Of a stretch of 64,000 nucleotides of DNA, positions 55,829 through 63,603 are shown in pieces (the first letter of the stretch is position 1; each line of letters opens with the position of its first letter). This DNA comes from UBA1370 sp964515115. GTDB taxonomy: Bacteria > Patescibacteriota > Microgenomatia > UBA1400 > PJMF01. The notes beneath the pieces were generated by a model. That model was not told where the DNA came from, ran no database searches, and saw nothing but the letters and a program-made list of their open reading frames with translations. Location of the stretch: assembly GCA_964515115.1 (NCBI GenBank), contig CAZESB010000004.1:1-64000 (forward strand), written 5' to 3'. A program made the translations under genes and the position numbers.

Positions 55829-57046
55829 ATGACAACCCATATAGTTGCGGTAGTGATTAAGCTGAACCGAATTATCAGCGAATTGGCTGAAACCAACCAA
55901 AAAAATAAAAGCGAGCAGGTTTTTGCCGTGACCGCTTACGAAAAAGCCGGCAAGTTAACTTTGCCGCTACTCAAGAAAAGAATTAAGTCGCATTTATTAA
56001 GTGGTCTACGCGGCCACTCTCAATTGGCTTCTCTTTCCCAAATGCACGAACGGTTGATCAACCACGCACTTGAGTTGATAGAAAATCTAAAAAATCGGCA
56101 AGAGGGCATGGTGCTTTTTTTCCAATTTAATGCGGAAAAGTTAGAGCGTGAAGCTCCAAAAAACCTTAAAAACAATGATGCTCTCATTTCCAAAGCCATC
56201 TCCTTGCCTGCAGAGCCAGAAACTTATTTGTATGTGGGTAATATTTTTGACTTTACCCCTCTATTCCGTTACTTGCGAATGATTCCTTTGGCGGTCATAG
56301 TTCAGGTGGAAAATCAAGAAGCGCGGATTTTCTCACTGATTGGCTCAACCATCGAACAGTTGGCTTATCTGGAAAATAAACATAACGAACCAACGGAAAA
56401 AGAATACCGAGAAATTCACCGACCAGGAAAGCAAAATATGGTTCAGTACGGCACCGGGGAAGAAAATGTCGCCAGACGTCAGCTGAGTGCCAATAAAGTG
56501 TTTTTGGATGAGGTGGGGGCGGAAATTGAAAAGGCTTGGAAAAAAAATGGCTGGAAAAACCTGCTTGTTTACGCCTCAGAAAATTACCGCCCTTTCATTG
56601 AACAGTGGGTGGAGAAATTTAAGGACGCAATTCAGTTCCCCCCAGTGGTAGAGTACAAATTTATCAAAGAAAAAAATAATTTACGGGAAGATGCTACAGA
56701 CAGGCTGGCAGCCTACAACAAGCAGATTATTAAAGCTAGTTTCGCTCAAGAAAGGGAAGATTTTCAGCATTTTGTTGCCGGCTGGAAAGATGTCACCAAT
56801 GCCGTGCGGGAATTTAGGGTACAGAAACTTTATATCAGTCTTGATCAAACCAAAAAACGAGCAGGTTACATTTTAAATCACGAGCTGCCCTACTCCTACC
56901 CGGTCAACGAAGCCAAAAGAGTCAACAATCTTTTGCCGTGGCTGACACAAGGAGTGATTGCCGCCGGAGGAGAAATCATTGTCGCTCAAACTCTGGAAGA
57001 TTCCGGCCAGTATCCGGTCGCTGCCAAACTTCGGTATAGCGGGTGA
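55829..57046 (+). CDS. baeRF-like (bacterial archaeo-eukaryotic release-factor fold) protein
   Basis: 405 residues, soluble. The middle has a TYLYVGNIFDFTPLFRYLRM stretch and PLAVIVQVENQEARIFSL, then a helix with RQLSANKVFLDEVGAEIEKAW and the strand NLLVYASENYRPFIEQW. This order resembles the baeRF families related to eRF1 and Pelota. No GGQ motif is seen. The call is from pattern and only moderately sure. It stands alone between a terminator and a convergent operon. Confidence 0.5.
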   Translation: MTTHIVAVVIKLNRIISELAETNQKNKSEQVFAVTAYEKAGKLTLPLLKKRIKSHLLSGLRGHSQLASLSQMHERLINHALELIENLKNRQEGMVLFFQFNAEKLEREAPKNLKNNDALISKAISLPAEPETYLYVGNIFDFTPLFRYLRMIPLAVIVQVENQEARIFSLIGSTIEQLAYLENKHNEPTEKEYREIHRPGKQNMVQYGTGEENVARRQLSANKVFLDEVGAEIEKAWKKNGWKNLLVYASENYRPFIEQWVEKFKDAIQFPPVVEYKFIKEKNNLREDATDRLAAYNKQIIKASFAQEREDFQHFVAGWKDVTNAVREFRVQKLYISLDQTKKRAGYILNHELPYSYPVNEAKRVNNLLPWLTQGVIAAGGEIIVAQTLEDSGQYPVAAKLRYSG

Positions 57047-57066
57047 GCCAGTGATTAAATGATTAG

Positions 57067-57381
57067 CTACCGAGCAGTATCACGATCATCCAGGAAATTT
57101 TCCTGTACTTGTTCAGAGGTAATAATTTGGTTTAAGAACGGCACGTAATCGAGAGTTACCAACAGTCGGGCTAAAATAGCAATCGCCACCCCAGCAATCA
57201 AAGTGGCGCCAATTACATAACCAATTCCCTGAATGATGGCAAAAACAAACAAGTACTTAAAGCTCGTTTTCTTCTCCAACCGCTGATTGAGAAGAATGAG
57301 TTGGTTTTCTAGATTTTCTAGGTTTTGCAGATTCTTTAGCTGTGCTTGGTTGGACATGGGCAGGTTTTCCCTTGAACTCAT
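57067..57381 (-). CDS. DUF5665-like small membrane protein
   Basis: 104 residues. A coiled helix (LKNLQNLENLENQLILLNQRLEK) leads into a membrane segment with QGIGYVIGATLIAGVAIAI, which fits the DUF5665 pattern. The start overlaps the stop of the nuclease gene (TAATG), so translation is coupled. Confidence 0.65.
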   Translation of the reverse strand: MSSRENLPMSNQAQLKNLQNLENLENQLILLNQRLEKKTSFKYLFVFAIIQGIGYVIGATLIAGVAIAILARLLVTLDYVPFLNQIITSEQVQENFLDDRDTAR

Positions 57382-58256
57382 TACAAAATAATACTCTCTT
57401 TTTCGAATTTCTGATCTGGTTCTCGGCGCAAAATATACATATCTTGACCGTACTCGTTTTCACCGACATACTCCGCCTCACCACGTACTACTTGCTCCAT
57501 TTCTCGACAAGCAAAGCAGCCTTGCTCTCCATGCGGACATTTAAAATTACCCAGTTTCCTGGCTAGTTTAACTTTTTTAGCTATTTGTAAAATTTCAGCG
57601 TGGGCAGCCGACAAATCCGGTAGGGTTTTTTCTTCCGGCTCATCTTGAAACCGGAGGTACCAGTAGCTAGCTTTGCTGACCTGCCGGTGTTGGGTGTTGT
57701 GAACTAAAAGGTGATAAATCGGCAGTTGTAGCGACGAACCGTCTTCTTCATTTTTGCCTGTTTTAAAATCGATAATGTGAACGCTATCTGTTTCTGGCAA
57801 ATACTCCAACCAGTCAATTTTGCCACAGAGAATAATCTCATCCTCTTCAGAAAGCCAATATTGAGGCAAATCTGATTGAATTTTGACCGCCAGCCGCTCA
57901 ACCGGACCGGGGTTTTCTCTCACTCGTTTCAGCATTTGCCTGCCTTGTTCTTTGTAAAACTCTTCCGTTTCGGCATCATGAAAGCCACCGCGCTTACCAC
58001 TTACCCGCTGCCAGGCTTTTTCAAATTTCTCCAGCAATGGGACCGCGAAACGCTTCTCCACCGGCAAGACCGACAAAGATTCGATCACCTCGTGCACCGT
58101 CGCACCCAAAGCCAAAGCCGGACTCATCACTTGAATTTTGTGATTAGTGGCCGGATCGCGGTAAACATTTTTCAGGTAATAGGCCCGCGGGCACTGGGTA
58201 AAATCATTGATTGAGGTGTGTGACACCCAAGTAGCGGAAAATTTATCTCGAGGCAT
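57381..58256 (-). CDS. PD-(D/E)XK nuclease of the RecB/Cas4 type with Fe-S cysteines
   Basis: 291 residues. The nuclease motifs are GATVHEVIE, KIDWLEYL, HIIDFKTGK and LQLPIYHLLV. An N-terminal Cys in FTQCPRAYYLKNVY and three C-terminal cysteines (FKCPHGEQGCFACREM) fit the iron-sulfur cluster of Cas4 and AddB-like nucleases. There are no CRISPR genes nearby, so a repair role is more likely. It is co-transcribed with the DUF5665-like gene. Confidence 0.85.
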   Translation of the reverse strand: MPRDKFSATWVSHTSINDFTQCPRAYYLKNVYRDPATNHKIQVMSPALALGATVHEVIESLSVLPVEKRFAVPLLEKFEKAWQRVSGKRGGFHDAETEEFYKEQGRQMLKRVRENPGPVERLAVKIQSDLPQYWLSEEDEIILCGKIDWLEYLPETDSVHIIDFKTGKNEEDGSSLQLPIYHLLVHNTQHRQVSKASYWYLRFQDEPEEKTLPDLSAAHAEILQIAKKVKLARKLGNFKCPHGEQGCFACREMEQVVRGEAEYVGENEYGQDMYILRREPDQKFEKESIIL

Positions 58257-58310
58257 ATAGTTCGTATTATAATATACTTAATTTTACACTGAGGCAAAAC
58301 CGCTATTAAC

Positions 58311-58841
58311 CTAAATTTGCTGATAGTGATAGTCGTTATTTTCCTCAAGTATTTCGATAATTTTAGCTTGTGCCTCTTCGGCAGTAATATTCATCACGAA
58401 AGCCACTTCTTGAGAAAGTTTTTTTATGACTATCTGAAATAGCTGCTTTTTGTTGGCAGTAAAACTTTTGCTTTCGTCAGTTTTGTCGATCCACAGGTTT
58501 TTTAAAACTTTAGCTAGATCAAGCGCGTGATTTTCATTCAGAATTTTGTCAACAGCATTGGGTTTAAAGCTCAATTCTTCTACCGTAGTATCAGCCAGAT
58601 CTTCAAAAAAAACTTCTAATTCCTCATCAGACAAAGGCCTTCTGATATTAGTTTTACTGATGTTGCTGGCGGGAATTGTACAAATTAAGGTTTCGTTCTG
58701 GGTATTTTTGTGAAGAGGTTCAAAAACTAAAATCTCTTCTGAAACTCCATTTTGCTGGCGATTTTGAATGTCGATAATCGTATAAAGACTGTTGAACCTA
58801 ACCAACTTATCACCAATTTGAAACTTACTTGCCTTTGCCAT
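58311..58841 (-). CDS. CarD-like transcription regulator
   Basis: 176 residues. An N-terminal Tudor-like part (KFQIGDKLVRFNSLYTIIDI ... LICTIPASN) and a helical C-terminal part with DLAKVLKNLW, FQIVIKKLSQEVAFVMNITAEEAQAKI match the CarD/CdnL layout. CarD binds the RNA polymerase beta subunit and helps open promoters. Moderate similarity only; a GGAAAGGA site lies upstream of the ATG. Confidence 0.65.
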   Translation of the reverse strand: MAKASKFQIGDKLVRFNSLYTIIDIQNRQQNGVSEEILVFEPLHKNTQNETLICTIPASNISKTNIRRPLSDEELEVFFEDLADTTVEELSFKPNAVDKILNENHALDLAKVLKNLWIDKTDESKSFTANKKQLFQIVIKKLSQEVAFVMNITAEEAQAKIIEILEENNDYHYQQI

Positions 58842-59020
58842 TAAATCCTTTCGGAAAATAGTTCATTCGCGCTCAATGTGTTACTCAGTATTACTCATGA
58901 TACCACAATCAACAAACTATTACTTGTCTATTACCCAATTTATGAAGAGCGCTCATAGCCATAACCTATGCTTAAACTTAGTAATATTAGTAAGTAGTCG
59001 AATAAACGAAAGTTACAGTG

Positions 59021-59443
59021 ATGCTATCCAATAGACACAAAAATTCTGGGGTAATTTTCCTTTCCGGACTGGCTGCCGGTTATGTACTCAGTATGTTCAT
59101 TCCTGAAAAATTTAAGAATGAAAGCAAGGCAAGGTTAAAGCAAATTAAAGCAGCCATCACTGATCCGAATGAAAGAGCCAAAATTGCTGAAATTTTCAAG
59201 GATCAAAAAGATGAAGTTGTGGCTTCATACTACATGGCCAAAGGCCAACTGGCTAAAAAGCTCCATAATCTTGAAGAAGAATATGGAGAAATTTCCAAAG
59301 ATAAGTACTTGGAGGCCATTGAAGATGCAGTTGATTATGCCAATGAGTACCAGGAAATTCCTACACCTCAACTCAACGCCTTGAAGAAATACTTGCAAAG
59401 TGACTTTAAAAGGTTTATCGCCACCTTACAAAAAGAGGTTTAG
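59021..59443 (+). CDS. YtxH-like membrane protein with long coiled helix
   Basis: 140 residues from the ATG at 59021. A glycine-containing helix (GVIFLSGLAAGYVLSMFI) is followed by long charged helices (KFKNESKARLKQIKAAI, and KLHNLEEEYGEISKDKYLEAIEDAVDYA). It resembles the YtxH-like gene at 42963. The next gene's promoter lies in its last codons. Confidence 0.6.
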   Translation: MLSNRHKNSGVIFLSGLAAGYVLSMFIPEKFKNESKARLKQIKAAITDPNERAKIAEIFKDQKDEVVASYYMAKGQLAKKLHNLEEEYGEISKDKYLEAIEDAVDYANEYQEIPTPQLNALKKYLQSDFKRFIATLQKEV

Positions 59444-59453
59444 ACAGTATAAT
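59425..59453 (+). promoter_or_regulatory. promoter of the small membrane protein at 59460
   Basis: CTTACA (59425-59430), a 17-base spacer and a perfect TATAAT (59448-59453) end 6 bases before the ATG at 59460. A start at the A of the ATG is expected. Confidence 0.6.
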
Positions 59454-59459
59454 TAAAAT

Positions 59460-59708
59460 ATGACCACAGAAGAACTCTTTTACCTCTTCGGAATCATATT
59501 TATGGTTTCCTGGCTGATATTCTTGATTATTGTCTTGGTTGTTGGTTATATTCTCTTCAAGAGATTTCGAGAGGCTAAAACTACTCTCAAAGACAGCGCC
59601 TTGGCCGCGGTTGGCATGCGGCTGCTTTCTCCCAGTCCTTTTAAGGGTTTAGTAACTTTGCTGCCGCTAGCTCAATTTTTTATCAGTCGATTTAAGAAAC
59701 GCAAGTAG
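59460..59708 (+). CDS. small membrane protein
   Basis: 82 residues. One long hydrophobic segment (about 8-35), an amphipathic charged part (FKRFREAKTTLKDSALA) and a second weaker hydrophobic part near the basic C-terminus. No family is recognised. It appears to be expressed from a leaderless promoter, just before the BlaI-like gene. Confidence 0.55.
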   Translation: MTTEELFYLFGIIFMVSWLIFLIIVLVVGYILFKRFREAKTTLKDSALAAVGMRLLSPSPFKGLVTLLPLAQFFISRFKKRK

Positions 59709-59747
59709 CTTGCAAACCCAGTCATTTTTTTCTACTATTTGTAGTAT

Positions 59748-60083
59748 ATGAAAGTTAAACAACCGCTTGGCCCGCTGGAGCGAAAAGTATTGCAGGTACT
59801 CTGGGAAAGGAAGAAAGCCTCGGTCACCGAAGTTCAACTGCAACTTAATCTGCAAAAAGAAAAGCATCTTGCTTACACTACGGTGATGACTATTTTAACC
59901 CGATTGGTGAACAAAGACGTGTTAATCCGAGCTAAAGAGGGTCGCAGTTATTATTATTCCCCCAAAGAAACTAAAGAACAATTTCTCAGAAACGCGGCTA
60001 AGAAGACTTTATCCGGTTATGTTGAGCGCTTCGGCAAGGAAGCACTTCAGGCTTTTATTGACGAAGCAAAAAAGCTGTCATAG
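59748..60083 (+). CDS. BlaI/MecI/CopY-family transcription repressor
   Basis: 111 residues. The winged helix has LGPLERKVLQVLWERKKASVTEVQ, TTVMTILTRLVNKDVL and GRSYYYSPKETKE, as in BlaI. A short C-terminal helix would dimerise. No BlaR/MecR-type protease or beta-lactamase gene is nearby. The DsbA-like gene downstream is a possible target; this is inference. Confidence 0.88.
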   Translation: MKVKQPLGPLERKVLQVLWERKKASVTEVQLQLNLQKEKHLAYTTVMTILTRLVNKDVLIRAKEGRSYYYSPKETKEQFLRNAAKKTLSGYVERFGKEALQAFIDEAKKLS

Positions 60084-60196
60084 GCAAATTGATTTTTTGT
60101 TTGCAACTTTTAGCAAAAAATGTTAGCCTTAACAAGCGGTCATACTCTCTGCTTCTAAAGAGGTATAAGTAAAGTATTAAGAATTAAAGGTCAAAA

Positions 60197-60979
60197 ATGC
60201 CAAAGGATAATAATCCATATTCATTTTCCTCCCTCATGGGATTCGTGTCAGATAACTTTGTAATCATTGTTTTGGTGGCGCTCTTTTTCTTTGCCGGAGC
60301 TTTCACTGGAGCCACTTGGAAAGAAAATAATATGCTCAAGAGCGGGACTGCTGGCACTGCCGGTTCTCCCACCCTCGCGGGCAACCCCACTGACCCACTC
60401 GCTCCTACCGGGCCCACGGAGGCTCAGTTAGCTGCTCTGCCTGAAGTCGCCAACGACGACTACATTCGCGGCAACGCCAATGCTGATGTGGTCTTAGTTG
60501 AATACTCAGATTATGAGTGTCCGTTCTGCCAAAGATTCCACCCCACTATGCTTGAGGTGATGGAAAACTACGGTGATCAAGTTGCTTGGGTTTACCGCCA
60601 TTTTCCTCTGTCATTTCATCCCAACGCGCAACGCGCAGCTGAAGCTGCCGAATGTGTGGGTAAAGTTGCCGGCAGTGATGCTTTCTGGACTTACTCAGAC
60701 GCAGTCTTTGAAAAGAATGGTGAACTTGGCGGCAGCTTAACACCCGCTGCCATTGACGAGGCTATTGCTGAAGCTACTGCCAATACTCAAGCAGTGACAG
60801 AATGTCTTAATTCCGGCGAGATGACAGCCAAAGTGACTGCCCAAATGAATGCAGCTCAAGAAGCTGGTGTTAGTGGTACTCCCGGTACTTTTGTAGTAAC
60901 TAAGGATGGTGCTCAAGAGCTGATTGGTGGTGCCTTACCATACGCTCAGGTTCAAAGCATTATTGATCAATATCTTTAA
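60197..60979 (+). CDS. DsbA-family thioredoxin-like protein, membrane-anchored
   Basis: 260 residues. One helix (about 17-38), a Gly/Thr/Pro linker and a thioredoxin domain with ECPFCQRFHP (CxxC), the conserved HFPLSFHPNAQRAAEAAEC stretch and the cis-Pro loop SGTPGTFVV. The C-terminal YAQVQSIIDQYL is typical of bacterial DsbA-like proteins. It is more standard than the homologue at 44725. A terminator follows. Confidence 0.9.
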   Translation: MPKDNNPYSFSSLMGFVSDNFVIIVLVALFFFAGAFTGATWKENNMLKSGTAGTAGSPTLAGNPTDPLAPTGPTEAQLAALPEVANDDYIRGNANADVVLVEYSDYECPFCQRFHPTMLEVMENYGDQVAWVYRHFPLSFHPNAQRAAEAAECVGKVAGSDAFWTYSDAVFEKNGELGGSLTPAAIDEAIAEATANTQAVTECLNSGEMTAKVTAQMNAAQEAGVSGTPGTFVVTKDGAQELIGGALPYAQVQSIIDQYL

Positions 60980-60995
60980 TTGATTGAAGTTTTTT

Positions 60996-61024
60996 TGCCG
61001 GCAGCGGAACGCTGCCGGCATTTT
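60996..61024 (+). terminator. terminator after the DsbA-like gene
   Basis: A perfect 11-bp stem (60996-61006 with 61010-61020) with a 3-base loop is followed by TTTT. Confidence 0.7.
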
Positions 61025-61031
61025 AACATTT

Positions 61032-61298
61032 ATGAAGCGTGGCACGATTAAATTCACTCCAACAGAACTGTCTACCTTATTTCAAGCACTTTCCACGCAG
61101 CTTAAATCCAAACCCCTCTTAAATAAACTTTCTCCCACTCAAAGTACACTAGACCAAACCATCCAACTTTCCTCAGAAGAAGCAGAGCTGATACTCGACA
61201 ACTTGCCTATCCCCACCGAAATTGAAGATCAAGAATTGCTGCAAGCTCATAAAAAAATTCGAGATTTTGTTTTTGGATTTAACCAAGATTTCACCTAA
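61032..61298 (+). CDS. hypothetical protein
   Basis: 88 residues from the ATG at 61032; the frame upstream lies in the terminator. A charged, mostly helical small protein (FTPTELSTLFQALSTQLK, then QLSSEEAELILDNL). No family is recognised. Its end overlaps the convergent BON gene by 8 bases. Confidence 0.5.
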   Translation: MKRGTIKFTPTELSTLFQALSTQLKSKPLLNKLSPTQSTLDQTIQLSSEEAELILDNLPIPTEIEDQELLQAHKKIRDFVFGFNQDFT

Positions 61299-61530
61299 AC
61301 GCAAACATTGGTTTAAAACTACTTTTCAAGTTATTATGAACCTCAGCGCCTACTTCTTTTCTCACAATGTTGGCGGCCACACCAATGCTGGTAATTGAAG
61401 GAACTTTACCGCTCAAGATTACTTTACCCGACATCACTCTCACAATAATGTGTTTAGAATCAACTCTCAGATCTCTGTCCAGAGCTTTCCTGATTTTTTC
61501 AACAATTAGTTTATTTATGTCTATAGTCAT
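61291..61530 (-). CDS. BON-domain protein
   Basis: 79 residues from the ATG at 61530. One BON domain: VEKIRKALDRDLRVDSKHIIV, then the conserved VSGKVILSGKVPS-like turn (MSGKVILSGKVPSI) and AANIVRKEVGAEVHNNL. BON domains bind phospholipids or bridge the envelope; this one has no signal peptide. TATACT (61540-61545) ends 9 bases before the ATG. Confidence 0.8.
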   Translation of the reverse strand: MTIDINKLIVEKIRKALDRDLRVDSKHIIVRVMSGKVILSGKVPSITSIGVAANIVRKEVGAEVHNNLKSSFKPMFAFR

Positions 61531-61573
61531 ATTATGTTGAGTATAAATTGAAAAATCTTGAAAGATGAAAAAC

Positions 61574-63511
61574 TTAGGTAATAGACGCGTAAGCAAAAAG
61601 TAGTTTAGCCATAATGGCTTGGAGCAAACTTATGAGTGTTAGTTGGTTTCTACCAACCATCTCCTTTTCCGGTATTATAGCCAGACACATACCACCGCTG
61701 TCATCAATATTAATGACAGTCATTGCTTGCGCTCGGGGAATTAAGTTGGTGGCAATCCCCAATATTGGAGCTGGAAAAACTGGATACTGAACCACCTCTG
61801 GCTGAATTAACTCTGGTTCAACCAACTGCTCCGCCATCGGCTCAATTGCTGGTTGGAAACTGCTCTGATTGATGCCACCAACAGCGGCCGGAGCCGCTAG
61901 TTTTAATTGCAACTGAGATTGATTGTTAGCGGCATTACTTTCCAGAGTATTGGTCAAGATTTCACTCTTCAAAGTCAGGCTGCTGCCTACTTGTGCTTCA
62001 GGATTAACCTCAACCAGTAAGTTGATAAAGCCCGCCTCTTTACTGCTAATATCTCCCAATTCGAACTGCAACTCGCCAGCCTCAGTGCTTTCAGATGCGA
62101 CACTACTTTCAAGTAAGCGAATTTCCGCCGGCAGGATCAAATTTAGCCGCGAAGCTCTGGCCATTTCCCTGCCGTGGTTGGTGTAAGCCAACTGAATTAT
62201 AGTTGATTCACCGGGATAAAGAGTTTTTTTAGCCGCATCCATGCCTACTGTTAGATCTGCTCTGGGAAAGACAATCGTGCCGGTAAAAGGATTGAATAAA
62301 TTGAGCGCCAAATAATACCAATTATTACCAATAATGTTGGTGTTGAGTTGGTTAAAAACATTGATAGTGCTAGTAGCATCGCCGGTATTTATGCTTGCAT
62401 TAGGCCCCGTTGCCACATTGCCGCCGGTATTGGCACTGGCAGTAAGTTGGTTGTTCACCTCAGCAGTGTTGCTGATTTTCACTTCAGTATGATGTGAGGC
62501 TGGAAAAAGTTGATTATTTAAATTGGTTGAGCTTTCAGGGAAAAACCAATAGTACCAACTATCGCCAACTTGTTGAAAATGAGTGTTTAAGCCTTCAAAT
62601 GAACCTCCCCAGTATTGATGATTACGAATTTCAATCAGTAACCAATTACTGCCCAAGTAATTATTATTGAGAGTAGCCAGTGTTTGGATGCCGGTTGTAG
62701 CATTGCCTGACTGAATTTCACTGCCGTTGTTCAAAGAGTTGCTGCCGGTTTGGGCGGCCACAACCAGGTCCTGTGAAAATTCGGCCACGTTTTTAACATC
62801 AGTAGCCAAATTAGCATCAACTACACCAGTGGTTGTTCCTGAAATAATAGCTTGCTCATAAGGCAGAATAATTTCGTCTGAATACGGATCAAAAAAGTTA
62901 AGGATGCCAAAAAACCAACAATTACCAATTAGATTGGTGTTAACCAAATTAAGCAAATTAATTGCCGCGGTAGCATCACCGGTATCTAGCTTTGCATTAG
63001 CCACATTGTTATTACCCGTGTCTGCAACCGCTTCAATCAGGTTCTCAATTTCAGCATAATTATTGATGATTATTTCTTGCTCATGATCCCCCAAAGCTTC
63101 AAACTGCTCTCTGCATTGAGGCGTGAGCTCCGAAAGATCAAATCCTTCAGTTTCCTTTTCATCGGCGACTACTACTGCCATGGCGTAATCATCGGCAATG
63201 ATATTAGTGTTGATTTCGTTGACTATGGTCACTTCGGCCTCAGCATCACCGGTGATGACGTCGCTGGTGGCGGCGTCTTCGGATTCCTTGGATTCCTCCT
63301 CAGTTTCTTTTTCACCCGTACTTTCGGCCGTTTTTTCCTCCGGCTCACTCAGCTCTTCTTCCTCACTAACCGGCTCTAACAAAACCAATTCTGCCGATTC
63401 AGTAGCAGGATAATTTTGTTCAGAAGCCAATCCGCGCGGCAGGTACAAAAAGGAAAATTGCAACCAAAGTATTAATAAAATTAATATTTTTGCTCTTAAA
63501 CTATTGGTCAT
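61574..63511 (-). CDS. repeat-rich surface protein with DUF11-like domain
   Basis: 645 residues. A signal-type N-terminal helix (about 8-30) is followed by an acidic, Glu/Ser/Thr-rich segment. Four related units with TGDA-type turns and NTNIIGNNW-type ends lie near residues 84-109, 174-199, 265-290 and 372-398. Each repeats the order Thr/Ser-Gly-Asp/Asn-Ala, Ile/Val, Asn-x-Asn, Gly-x-x-Trp. A DUF11-like domain (about 421-537) has LYPGESTIIQLAYTNHG. The C-terminus has a hydrophobic segment and no LPXTG motif. It is a likely cell-surface protein of CPR type. Confidence 0.75.
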   Translation of the reverse strand: MTNSLRAKILILLILWLQFSFLYLPRGLASEQNYPATESAELVLLEPVSEEEELSEPEEKTAESTGEKETEEESKESEDAATSDVITGDAEAEVTIVNEINTNIIADDYAMAVVVADEKETEGFDLSELTPQCREQFEALGDHEQEIIINNYAEIENLIEAVADTGNNNVANAKLDTGDATAAINLLNLVNTNLIGNCWFFGILNFFDPYSDEIILPYEQAIISGTTTGVVDANLATDVKNVAEFSQDLVVAAQTGSNSLNNGSEIQSGNATTGIQTLATLNNNYLGSNWLLIEIRNHQYWGGSFEGLNTHFQQVGDSWYYWFFPESSTNLNNQLFPASHHTEVKISNTAEVNNQLTASANTGGNVATGPNASINTGDATSTINVFNQLNTNIIGNNWYYLALNLFNPFTGTIVFPRADLTVGMDAAKKTLYPGESTIIQLAYTNHGREMARASRLNLILPAEIRLLESSVASESTEAGELQFELGDISSKEAGFINLLVEVNPEAQVGSSLTLKSEILTNTLESNAANNQSQLQLKLAAPAAVGGINQSSFQPAIEPMAEQLVEPELIQPEVVQYPVFPAPILGIATNLIPRAQAMTVINIDDSGGMCLAIIPEKEMVGRNQLTLISLLQAIMAKLLFAYASIT

Positions 63512-63541
63512 TTTGTTCTGTGATATAATTTGCTCAAGCGC

Positions 63542-63566
63542 GCCCCCAGAGAAAATCTCTGGGGGC
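63542..63566 (-). terminator. GC-rich hairpin between the two surface-protein genes
   Basis: A perfect 11-bp stem (63542-63552 with 63556-63566) with an AAA loop. No T-tract follows on the minus strand, so this may end the upstream gene or stabilise RNA. Confidence 0.45.
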
Positions 63567-63603
63567 CGTTCCGTTAAAGCTCACCTACAAAGGTCAGCTT
63601 CAT

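Noticed and set aside
58842..59020. tRNA or small RNA gene in the gap
   Set aside because: AT-rich, with no cloverleaf or strong hairpin recognisable by eye.
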